A stretch of 64,000 nt of DNA. It comes from Rhizoctonia solani. Taxonomy: Eukaryota > Basidiomycota > Agaricomycetes > Cantharellales > Ceratobasidiaceae. The notes under the pieces are model-generated. The model searched no databases. It had not been told where the DNA came from and was given only the letters and a program-made list of their open reading frames with translations. The position numbers were made by a program, and so were the translations under genes. This document shows, piece after piece, positions 24,321 through 34,810 of this stretch; within the stretch, counting starts at the first letter, position 1, and each line of letters opens with the position of its first letter. The stretch spans positions 1,612,001 through 1,676,000 of the forward strand of contig NC_057380.1 in the NCBI RefSeq assembly GCF_016906535.1. Reading direction: 5' to 3'.

Positions 24321-25851
24321 ATGTTATTCTCTTCTCTTCTAATACCCATTTTTGGAACGCTTGTTGCTGGTTTCGTTTCTGGAAGCAGCGTTCTGAGCAC
24401 ACGGGCTACTTCCAATAGTAGCTATCCTCTGCCGATGAAATTGACTGGTTCGGGTATATACCCATGATCCCAGTATCATCTACAATGAGAAATCAGGCTA
24501 CTACTATGTTTTCAGTACTCATGGAGGGGTCTCGAGAAGTAAGGCATTGAAAGGGTTTGTTTGTTCAAGTTGCGTTGCTCTTGAGGTTGGGACTGAAATC
24601 AACTCATGGATAAAATCAGTCCATGGACAGCCATAGGATCATACCTGCCTACCGGTTGCTCGTTATTACTGAGGTAAGTAAGCAGTAATTTGCTCGACCG
24701 TAGCACAGTTCACGGGTTCGTAATTATAGAACGCGGGCACTGTGGTGAGTATTCCAGGTCTAGAATTTTGTCCACTTTCTCATACTCATTTTGACTCTAA
24801 GATACTTGGGCTCCAGACGTTGTTAACATCAATGGTAAGCCTGCATTTTCGGTACTAATTCCGGGATACTTATTCGTTTTAGGGACGTATTTCTTATACT
24901 ATTCTATTTCTCAGTTTGGTACCCAAAATAGTGTTATTGGGGTCGCTACAAGCAAGACTATGGAATACGGTAAGATTATTCCCCATCAACCCTAGTACCT
25001 CATCCCTTGGTGATCGATGCATTCATTTAGGCTCTTGGACGGATCATGGAGCCGTGTTCTCATCCAAACCAGGCGACCGATACAATTCTATTGACGCCAA
25101 CGTCATCAAGGCTGACGGAAAATTATTGTTTACATTTGGTACTATTCCCTAACACTTTCAGAAATGGCTCATAAAATACCGGGTAGGATCCTATTGGGCG
25201 GATATATTCCAATTTGAGCTAGCACCATCTGGCCTAGCCCCCTTGTCACCATCAGCACCTCAGCTCACACACTTGGTCCTTAATCAAACATCCCCACAGT
25301 CGGCAGAGGGAGGATTTATCTATAAGCCGCCCAAGTCTAGTATGTGTTTAATTAAATCTACCTTAGGGTCCTCGTTAACAGCTCTGCTCAGACTATTATT
25401 ATCTCTTCTATTCGTCCGGTACATGCTGCGCCTTCGACCCTGCGGCCCTCCCAGCTCCCGGAGATGAATACAAGATTTTTGTTGGGCGTAGCGAGAATGC
25501 ATCAGGCCCATTTGTAGGATCTACTGGAAAAGCACTAACCGAGACTGGAGGAACTCTTGTTCTTGCCAGCCATGGCAACATATACGCACCTGGTGGAAAT
25601 TCGGTATTTTGGCAAGTAATTGGCATATCGCTCGAAGATTTAAAGCTGACGGAGATTTCCAGGGACCCCAAATCCAAGAGAGATGTTATTGCCTACCATT
25701 ACAGACCACGCGATGATATTCGCGGGGATGCAAATCCGTCCTTGGCCTCAACTATTTGGATTTCTCGTCGGTACGTCTGCGATATGAATAAGTTATCCCA
25801 TCTAAACCATGTTTTATTGTTTAACAGGGTTGGCCCGTCTTGGTGGCTTGA
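24321..25851 (+). pseudogene. Secreted GH43 endo-arabinanase-like gene with frame lesions
   Basis: ATG at 24321 begins a signal peptide (MLFSSLLIPIFGTLVAGFV). Segments typical of GH43 arabinanases follow: YYYVFSTHGGVS, WAPDVVNINGTYFLYYS, SVIGVATSKTMEYG, GSYWADIFQFEL, CCAFDPAALPAPGDEYKIFVGRS split by an intron from the preceding exon, GGTLVLASHGNIYAPGG, RDVIAYHYRPRDD, and LNYLDFSS joined to GWPVLVA (stop 25849-25851). These enzymes cut alpha-1,5-arabinan of plant pectin. Two lesions: near 24462 the catalytic-base motif YPHDPSI lacks two bases (CCCATGATCC), creating a TGA; near 25735 one base is missing before LGLNYLD. One intron appears to use a GC donor (GCAAGT near 25612). Pseudogene, or a real gene with consensus errors. 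Confidence 0.65.
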
Positions 25852-26569
25852 GTTTGCCCTCTGAGACATCATTTGTAGCGCTTGAAATGAGAAGGGTCAA
25901 TACGGTAAAGAATTAGTGTCTTTGTGCGCAGCATCGGCCGTTTACCTGATGTCAAGATAAATCTATACTTGTCGTTCTAGATTTGTATAAGGTACCATCG
26001 TAAGCTGATATACGAGCATGTTCGCGGGATGACCAATACTACTGACCATCATAAATATCGTTGACACGTCGAGCAAATAGACGAAGAGCAATGACAATTA
26101 GATGGTACCCAATAGTTATGATTTAAGATGTGAAGCAAGGTCGTTTATGCTTCATGACTATAGAGATGCGACACAAGTAGATACCCGGCACTTAGTTCAA
26201 TCGTATGCATATGGAAAGGCGGCAATATCGTGACTTAGAGTATTTAGTACGTGATGTAACAAAGGAAAGGCAAGATGTAATAATGGGTGCCTTAAGTCGC
26301 TTTGAATGCCTCCATGTATACGCAAGACTCCAAGTGAATTATCGGCCGCAAATTAAGTCAATACAAACAAAGATACGCAATTGGTTGCATGCGCTTGATT
26401 GCACACTTACACCACCCCACACATATTCACGTATTTCATAAAATTTATATTGAACTTTTCGTAACCCATGGGTTCTTAGTGTAGCATATCTTTATTGCTC
26501 GACATGAGTCCGTATCAAACCGATCCTGGCCTCTTATTCCCGTAGAGGCTTATAGCTGGCTTGTCAAAG
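25852..26569. other. Intergenic spacer between convergent genes
   Basis: About 0.7 kb between the 3' ends of the GH43 gene and TPR-CHAT copy 2. No supported gene. A small open frame at 26205-26441 has no recognisable features. Confidence 0.4.
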
Positions 26570-29500
26570 CTACGAACCTATATGTATATACGGCACCCAC
26601 CGCCCGAAATCCTTCTGCCCAACCTTCTCACGTAGCTCCACGATTGCATCGTGTAGCGCCTTTCCTGCCTCTCCGTTCCCCACCTTTCCGCCCTTCATCA
26701 GCTGTCCATATACCTTATCAGCCACAAACGGTGCGTCCTCGTCCACCACAGACCACATCGACGCAATCACACTCGGATACCCTGCCATCAGCATCCCAGA
26801 CGCAAGGTGGATCGCTTCGTCGGGTAGCTTCGCATCGCCTGTGGCGGTTTGACATGCAGACAGGAAGGCAAGACCCTTGTTTCTGAACGACCGCTGAGTG
26901 ATGGCGGCCAGGTCGAGAGTGCCGTCATGCAGGAAGAAGCCGCTTCTTGTTGGATCATCGATGTTCTGGTGTGCGTGACAGGCAAGGTGCACCCAGTCGT
27001 ACTGCTCCATCGCATCGAGCACAGCTGTGGTCGTGGCTTGACTGTCTGTGAGTTCTGCGTACACCAGTCTATCTTGTGCATGAGCTCTGAGGTACTCGAG
27101 CTCCCTGACAGTGCCTTGCAATGGGCTACGACCTGGCGTGGCTGCTTGACCAACGGCGAGCACCTGAGGGAGGCGGTTGGCGACGGTGGGAGTGGAGGAC
27201 AGCAGAGCAGTGAGAGTGGGAGTGTATGAGGATATGACGTAGTCAAACACTCGCGACCGTGGCTGGTCGTAGTCTCCGGCGGCATGCAAGGGCAAAAACG
27301 ACAGCACGCCAGTGGGACACCATGTGACGTGGGGAAGATCGCCTGTGGGATCGTTCTATATAATGGGCTTTAGTATGTATGCATGTCGTGTGCTTTTCTT
27401 GCTAGACGCACCAGATATCCGAGATGGTCAAGCACTGGTCTGACCAGGTCTTTCCAGAGACCGGCGAGCACAGCTCCAACATCTGGATCGGGTGGGGGGT
27501 TCATGAGATGGAATCCACGCTCTCGCAGTCCCTTGATTCGCAGCATCCGTTCTATCTCAGAGCGAGCACGCTGTGCCTTAACCTCGGTGAAGCTAGGCAG
27601 AGCGAGATGACGGATATGAACCTGGTCAGGTAAGATCACAAGGGCGTCGCAGTCAGATTGATGGCAGCTGACGACGACCACAGGCCCGTACCGAGCAGCC
27701 TGGGTTAGAACGTTGGCCTTTGCCGGCTGAAGAAAGTGCTCGAGCCCGGACAGGCTGCGTGCTTGAGCCAACAAGTCGATGTACTCCCTGGCTAGACGGT
27801 GACGATGTTCCGGGAGAAATACAGTGGAGTCGGAAGATGGAAGGCCAGAGCTTGCATGATGGAGCTGCTGTGCAACTGAATGGAGGCGACTTGCAAGAAG
27901 TGGGTCGGATGGTGTAAGGCTGCCTACAGGAGACCGCAGCATGAGGGTCTGGCTCCAGACGATACAGCGTGTATGCTCGAGCCACTCGACTGCCAGACTG
28001 TGCTCAGACGAACGAATAGCAGCAGAGGCAGCTCGTACGGCGATGTTGTCTGCTGATGAGAGGTCATGGTATCGCTGAGCAGTGGTGGCGCCGAGCCAGA
28101 CGAAGTGAGGAAGAAGGCTGATGACTATGCGGAAAGCTTCGATTGGGTTGAGGTAGGTATGGTCGGATGCGAGCTTTGCCCAGCGAAAGGCGTTGTGGAA
28201 CACGTCGCGGGGAGAAGCAGTGGATAACTGAGACGCTTTGCGGAAAGAGTGGAGAGAGGCTGCTAGGTGGGATGGATGAGCGTTAAGCTGATACTGGTGA
28301 TGACAGGATGTAGCCCAGTCAAAATGCCGGGTGGGCAGGTCGGGATGATCATGAGGAGTGAGGGCGAGTGCACGAGAGTAGCATTGGACGGATTGCTCGA
28401 GGTCTGCTAGTTCTCCCATGAGTTGATATCGATCGCTGTGAGACCCACCTAGCTCAGCATGCCGGCGTGGCAGGTCAGGATGGCCGTCGGGAGTGAGGTC
28501 GAGTGCACGAGAGTAGCATTCGATTGCTTTGTTGAGGTCATCAGCCTCTCTCATGCATCGATATCTATCGGTGTATGACACTCCTAGATTAGCATGCCGG
28601 TGTGGCAGGTAAGGATGGCTGTCAGGAGTGAGGGCGAGTGCACGAAAATTGTACTCGATCGACTTCTCGAGGTCCACGGCTTCTCCCATGCGTCGATATC
28701 GATAGGTGTATGCCACTCCTAGATCACTATGCCGGCGGGGCAAGTCAGGATGGCCGTCAGGAGTGAGCACGAGAGCACGAGACTTGCATTCGATCGACAT
28801 TTCAAGATCTGCTGGTTCTCCCATGCGTCGATATCGGTCGGTGTATGCCACTCCTAGATCAGCATGCCTGTCTGGCAGGTGAGGATGGCCATCGGGAGTG
28901 AGGTCGAGTGCATGAGAGTGGTGTTCGATGGACTTCTCGAGGTCTGCTGGATCTCCCGTGCGTCGATATTGATGGGTGTATGACGCTCCTAGATCAGCAT
29001 GCCGGCGTGGTAGGCAAGGATGGCCGTCGGGAGTGAGGGCGAGCGCACGAGAATTGTACTCGATCGACCTTTCAAGGTCTGCAGGATCTCCCATGCGTCG
29101 ATATCGATCAGTGTATGCCACTCCTAGATGGGTATGCCGGACTGGCAGGTCAGGATGGGCGTCGGGAGTGAGGGCGAGGGCACGACAGTAGCATTCGATT
29201 GAATTCTCGAGGTCTGCTGGCTCTCCCATGCGTCGATATCGGTCGGTGTGTGCCACTCCTAGCTCAGAATGCCGTTGCGGCAGGTCAGAATGGCCGTCGG
29301 GAGTGAGGGCGAGTGCACGAGACTTGTACTCGATCGACTTCTCGAGGTCCGCAGCTTCTCCCGTGCGTCGATATCGATCGGTGTATGCCACTCCTAGAGC
29401 AGCATGACGGAATGACAGTTGAGGATGGCCGTCGGGCGTGAGGGCGAGTGCACGAGAATGGCATTCGATGGACTTCTTAAGGTCTGCTGGCTCTCCCATG

Positions 29501-30300
29501 CGTCGATATCGATAGGTGTATGCTACTCCTAGATCAGCATGGCGGCATGATAGGTAAGGATGGCCATCGGGAGTGAGGACGAGAGCACGAGACTTGTACT
29601 TGATCGACCTTTCAAGGTCTGCGGTTCCTCCCATGCGTCGATATCGATCGGTGTATGCCACTCCTAGATCAGCATGCCGGTCTGGCAGGTCAGGATGGGT
29701 GTTCGGAGTGAGTTCGAGTGCACGAGAGTAGCATTCAATTGCTTTATTGAGATCATCAATCTCCCCCATGCGTCGATATCGATGGGTGTATGCCACTCCT
29801 AGATCACCACGACGGCGTGGCAGGTCAGGATGGTCGTCGGGAGTGAGGGCGAGAGCACGAGAGAAGCATTTGATGGACCTCTCAAGGTCTGCTGTTTTTC
29901 CCATGCGTCGGTATCGGCCGGTGTATGCCACTCCTAGATCAGCATGCCGGTCTGGCAAGTCAGGATGGCCGTCGGGAGTGAGGTCGAGTGCATGAGAGTG
30001 GTGTTCGATGGACTTCTCGAGGTCTGCTGGATCTCCCGTGCGTCGATATTGATGGGTGTATGACGCTCCTAGATCAGCATACCGGCGTGGTAGGCAAGGA
30101 TGGCCGTCGGGAGTGTGGGCGAGAGCACGACAGTGGCATTTGATTGAATTCTCGAGGTCTGCTGGCTCTCCCATGCGTCGATATCGATCGGTGTGTGCCA
30201 CTCCTAGCTCAGAATGCCGTTGCGGCAGGTCAGAATGACTGTCGGGAGTGAGGGTAAGTGCCTGAAACTTGTACTCGATCGACTTCTCTAGGTGGTTCAC
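26570..30300 (-). CDS. TPR-CHAT protein, copy 2 (main body)
   Basis: Two exons: 30300-27412 and 27355-26570, with a 56-nt intron at the same site as copy 1. The frame covers about 1224 residues. The first about 650 are roughly 15 repeats of 45 residues with consensus YRRMGEPADLEKSIE...RALALTPDGHPDLP.RHADLGVAYTDR, i.e. long-type TPRs. A helical linker follows (DVFHNAFRWAKLASDH...), then the CHAT domain with HLACHAH and FLSACQTATGD as the presumed His-Cys dyad. The first codon at 30300 is GTG directly after an in-frame TGA (30301-30303); the first in-frame ATG is about 43 codons later (RRMGEP). Homologous coding sequence continues upstream, so the natural start was further 5'. Likely a cytosolic signalling or protease protein; function in fungi unknown. 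Confidence 0.85.
28400..30300 (-). repeat. 135-bp tandem repeat array encoding TPR units
   Basis: The block CTCCCATGCGTCGATATCG recurs every 135 bp on the plus strand (for example 29089, 29224), each unit coding 45 residues. About 14 regular units plus degenerate ones toward the CHAT side. Several units are near-identical over more than 100 bp, notably around 28895-29035 and 29975-30115, exactly 1080 bp (8 units) apart. Confidence 0.9.
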
Positions 30301-31190
30301 TCACCCTATGCGCTCATAGCACATCTCATACGATATCCTCATATTGTCTAATCGGGTTGGCAGTCTTGGATCGTTATCCGGAGTCAGTTCAAGTGCACGG
30401 ATATCGTACTCCATTGACTTGTTCAAGCCGTCCAAGTTGTACGGTGTGGCTCGAAGCCGGTGAAGAGTCACAGCGCGGACTTATTCGTCAGGGTCGCCGA
30501 GCGCACGCGCCTCCCCGCACTGCCGGCAGCACGTGATCGCATTAGTTGAGATTCCGTCCTATACCACCACAGCTAGTCGCTCCCCCTCTTTATTCTTTTC
30601 TTTCCCACCCACCCCGCCTCTTCACTGCCAGGATGCACGGCCACCCGACCCGCGAGCCTCCCTCGCGTCTCGGTGTCCCGGTCTTCCCTACCGGCGTCGC
30701 TAACGCGACCCTAGCGGCCCCCTTCCCATCCCGTGTTCCGTTCTGGCCTCACAGATACACTATATTTCTTCTACATACATGTAAATATGATCGTCACTCG
30801 CTATACACTCTATTACCATGTCCCCTTTCCACGCGCGCTGACGATACAGACTGGAATTAAGTTCCCAAGTCGCCGATATCGTTCGTCGTAGTATACTCTG
30901 AGGCAGCTGATTCGCAACAGCGTGCTTGGATGCCCACTCGGTGTTAGATCTAGGGCGCAAGCCCTATATTCGATTGCTTTCTCTATGTCATCTATATTTC
31001 CGAAGCATCGAAATTGACCTAGGTGGTATTCTGCCTGTTCATGTAGGTTTACATGACCTACTCTACTCTTCATGAGCGAATAGGGGAGGCGTATAATAGC
31101 AGTCATGACACTGCCTAGGCTATCTATCTGAGGATCCGGTACCTTAGTGCCCTTTGTCAACCAACTTTTCAGGTCTATTATCGTTTACTA
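30301..31190 (-). pseudogene. Interrupted 5' part of TPR-CHAT copy 2
   Basis: Two coding blocks in TPR style flank an insertion. Block 1, about 31160-30865, includes AEYHLGQFRCFGNIDD, EKAIEYRACALDLTPSGHP and YYDERYRRLGN. Block 2, 30438-30304, includes LDGLNKSMEYDIRALELTP and ISYEMCYERIG. Joining 30865 to 30433 across the insertion, keeping one copy of the 5-bp duplication, keeps the frame (GN-LDGL). Block 2 is then followed by TGA (30301-30303), directly in frame with the main body where a Glu codon stands in other repeats. An exon boundary may lie near 31189 (CCTAG acceptor). So the gene has at least two 5' lesions: the insertion and the TGA. A shorter protein from the internal ATG remains possible. 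Confidence 0.7.
30439..30859 (+). mobile_element. 421-bp non-autonomous insertion in TPR-CHAT copy 2 (dispersed repeat, copy B)
   Basis: Flanked by a 5-bp direct repeat AAGTT (30434-30438 and 30860-30864). Removing the element and one duplicate restores a continuous TPR frame. Inside is the block GGCCACCCGACCCGCGAG followed by CTCGCGTCTCGGTGTCCC, shared with copies A, C and D. No coding capacity and no clear terminal inverted repeats, so the class (MITE or SINE-like) is open. Confidence 0.7.
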
Positions 31191-32493
31191 GGCTATATCC
31201 TTATCTGCACCCGATGTGTATAGTTCTTCAGCCAAAGTACGAGACTGATGGGCATAGCAAAGTTCTACTCACTCGGTAGCCTCATATCTCTTACTCGCTG
31301 TTCTGCCAACAGCCCCAGGGTCGCTTTCCCCCAATATCCCAATATTCCGACTACTGCGTGAACGACTCAGGGTCATGCGCATCTACAACCACTACCGGTT
31401 GGATTGTATGTGCTAACCTTATGGTCTATTATTTAGTGATGACACTTGCTGCCGCCTCGAGAAGACGCACTGGCTTGAGTTGTTCTTTCGGCAGGGTTGA
31501 GCTATGTAGACACTGGGATGGTAGGGCCTACAGAGCCCATATCAGTCTTGTGGCTATTTCATCTGTTCTTCGTGGATCTTCTGCGTGCTCATTAGTGTAT
31601 TACAATGTCTAAGAGTGACATGTAAATTTTCGATACTCCTATTCTATGCTCATGCATTCATTACAAGCGGTGCTGGGACCCCTTGGACTGTGCACAGACT
31701 TGGCGCTTCCATAGGCACCTGCCATTATGTGGGTCCTGCTTTTCTTTCTTACGGCATTTCCTTCAGAGATCAATTTAACCTGCGCTCGGACGTGTATCTA
31801 TCAATGACCAGAGGTCTTTGTTTGCTCTTGTTACTCGATCCCGCCATCTAGGATCCAGTCTCAACTCGAGCTCCAGAAGGGCCAGAGCACACTCTGAGTT
31901 ATAGAAGATGATCGCATGTCAAAAACGCAGCGCATGGTTACTCTTACCAAGACATTGGCGCCCCCTGTGGAATAGTATTATTAGATTTGACTTGTTATGA
32001 GCATGCAACAACAACTAACTAGCTACGCTCAAAGTGGTTATTCCATTGAAATACCGGAATGCTAGTGGATAAAAGTGCTTTACAGTCCACAGTATCACAA
32101 GAACGAAGGAGCAAACTCGCATTTCCCTCTGGGCATCACCATAATCTTGTCTTCTATAACCCATTCAACTGCCTATCAAATATTGTGATTGTAGCGAGCA
32201 TTTTTTTAGAAACATATACCAAAGGATGCGTGTGTGGTACAAGGCCAACAAAGCGCGACATGGGACTTCCAGAATATGGACTTGGGACAAGATGCAGATT
32301 CCCAGAAACTACTTTGTACATCACTGGTCTCACACAACATACGTCTGTTAGTAGTTATTAGTTCTTATTGGGCAAAGTGGTGTTTTAGAGGTTTATTAAT
32401 TTATCTGACAAGATAATCTACGCAAGGATAGGAGAACTCGCCTAGGAAGTTCCAAAGTGGGCATACTTTATGTTATAGTGGCTGGCATGTGCT

Positions 32494-32614
32494 ACAGTCG
32501 GGACTCTTGACCTGCAGGATTTCTATTGAGAAGCTGCGCGTTGCACCACTTTACAATTGATTTACAAGCTCGGGCCAATGTCTTCCCATGCTGTAGGTCA
32601 AGAGTCCCGACTGT
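32494..32614. repeat. 24-bp inverted repeat, hairpin-forming
   Basis: Left arm 32494-32517 (ACAGTCGGGACTCTTGACCT and four more bases) and right arm 32591-32614 are reverse complements with one mismatch, separated by 73 bp. The size fits a small terminal-inverted-repeat element or an RNA hairpin. No identical copy noticed elsewhere in the window. Confidence 0.75.
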
Positions 32615-32621
32615 AAATGCT

Positions 32622-32878
32622 TCAGAGTTTTTCGGGCCCGGTAGAGTTGACACAATCCAAGTTCCCGGCGACTTTACAGGGCCTCGAAAATCTTGGGAGC
32701 TCCCCAGGACTCGCTATTGTTGGCGAGCGCCCCGGAGCATCTGGTATGACGTCCAGGAGTGCTTGTGGAGTGCTCCCAAGTGCTCTCTGAGCAATCCGGA
32801 TCCGTCGGATCCTAACAAGGAGGTCCCTAAAACCGGAGCACTCTAGAGCGCTCCAGAGTTTTTGGGGGCCCCGTAAAG
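32622..32878. repeat. Direct-repeat pair flanking a GC-rich block
   Basis: CAGAGTTTTTCGGGCCCGGTA near 32622 and CCAGAGTTTTTGGGGGCCCC near 32853 are similar direct repeats about 230 bp apart. The block between them carries several GAGTGCTC/GAGCACTC-type short palindromic motifs. Possibly subterminal repeats of a decayed DNA transposon. Confidence 0.4.
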
Positions 32879-34810
32879 GAGATAGTCCCCGTTGAAATGA
32901 TTGGCAGCCAACGCCCTGGCGGGTCCCCGGAACAACGATCAATAACAGGGAGGCTGTGCATGTCTGCATTGCACTGACCCTCATGCCGACAATTGTGCCA
33001 GTGGTCAAGTTAGCAAATTTCCACCCATGTATATTGATATTGAACACAAGTTGTGCAGTATTCTCTCAACTCACACGATGGTAGAACCCGACGGTAATTC
33101 AGGTTAGAAGACGGGGTCTGGATTTGGACTGTTGGTCCATTGTCATATCCCTAATAGTTTGTCGTATTCTCGCAAGTACGGAATATTTATATTACTATTT
33201 TCGCCCTTTGCTGGGTAGCCCCAAAGTCCTTGAGAAAATTCGAGTAAAAAGGAAAGAGGAAAATGGTTGGTTGTGAACAACAAGTTTGAAGCTATCACTT
33301 GCTGACTCACAAGAGTCAAGGCAAAACAATTATAAAAGCTTCAGAAATTCAAAGATAAAATCTACGATGGACAAACGTAGCGCATCCAGAATTCCGTTCC
33401 TTGACTGATTGAGAGCAAAGAGGGAAAGCACCAACTCGATGCCATGCAACAGAGGTCCAAGCTATATGTCGACAGGTATTTCGGCGCGTCAGGAGTTTAG
33501 ATAGTTTTCCGTGTCACCGCACAACCATTAGCGGCAGTGTCATGCTGCAGACTGGTAACTGAAATGCTCGAAGGAGACTCCAGTTGGTGTATATAGGCGA
33601 CAAATGACGCGACATGAGATAATACCAATGCCGTTCCCTCTGTGCGCATATATACACCTAAAAGCGAGCTACGAATAGAATCTAACAAAAAAATAAGACG
33701 AAAATACAAGAAAACATAGTGATGGAAGGAAGACGTATTAGTGTTTGGCCTGGTGCTGTTGGTCCCCCGCTTCGCAAAGCATTGTATGCGCGCGTCGTTT
33801 GATGGCGCACTACACATTAACTGATAAAGCATCAATCTTCAATCGATCACTTGATGCTAAACTCTTATGCACATACCAAGTATAGATAAACCAGAGCCGC
33901 ATGTCTCCAGCGTTCTCGGACTGCTAACCGTGCGATCGACTGGGCTGAATATACTGTCCTTGTGCCCTTTTCATCAGGAAATTGATACAGTAGTAGGATA
34001 CGCTCTTCTATCGACTGCCAGTGAATTTTGCTACACGTATTCTTCGGATATTGTCGTCTCGAATTGTGTATCTCTGCTGAGGTCACAAGAAACTCGGACG
34101 GACAGCCGTGTGCATATTGCCTGGCGTGAAAGCTTGGAGTATATCCAACTGATCCATGGATGCATCGCACACAGCAAGCGTTGGAAGCCCAAGCTCGAGA
34201 GCAAGCCCCCGAGACACGAGTAAGACTTGTGGGTCGGGTAGCTACTATACTCCTTTTGTGACCAGGGGGGTGGGACGAAAGGTATAGACCATGCCGAGTG
34301 TGGTAGCCAGTGAAGTAGTCGCGAGCAAAGATATTTCTTGCGACGTCGTGTCACGCTATATCCGTAGGGACCGCCCTAGCCTGCCACAGTATTGGTTGTG
34401 CAACTCTGCGGGCCACTTGGCACCACCTTATACTTACTTATGTTCAAAACCTTTATTTTGCTGGTATTCTGGACCCTTCTTATCAAAACGGGGAAATTCC
34501 AATGGCCATAGCTATAGGTTGAGCTCGTTTCTATTAAGCTAACATGCGCGTGTGCATATAGCCGCTCAGACAACCACACAAACAGATAAATTGGGTATAG
34601 AGATGGTAGATTAAGTATTATCCAAGAAGTTAGAAACCAAAACAAACATTAATATTGATCAGCCATTCAAAATTAAACTCGAGACCCCTCTTAATCGGAT
34701 CCTTCAATAGTGTTGACAAGAAAGGACCTTCCCTTCTCAAGCCGCGATAAACTCAGAATCTGCCTCCGAAACAAAGTTAGCGCAGAGAATAAAAGTAATG
34801 CTTTGGTGTT

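Larger units (their letters stand above)
31191..34810. other. Gene-poor region with an inverted-repeat element
   Basis: No supportable gene over about 3.6 kb. It contains the inverted repeat at 32494-32614 and a pair of direct repeats at about 32622-32646 and 32852-32878. Other open frames lack domains. Possible remnants of DNA transposons, not classified. Confidence 0.45.

Noticed and set aside
24454..24474. Possible 21-nt intron (GTATAT...CCCAG) in the GH43 gene that would remove the TGA
   Set aside because: Too short for a spliceosomal intron, and it would delete the catalytic-base HDPS region. A 2-nt deletion explains the frame better.
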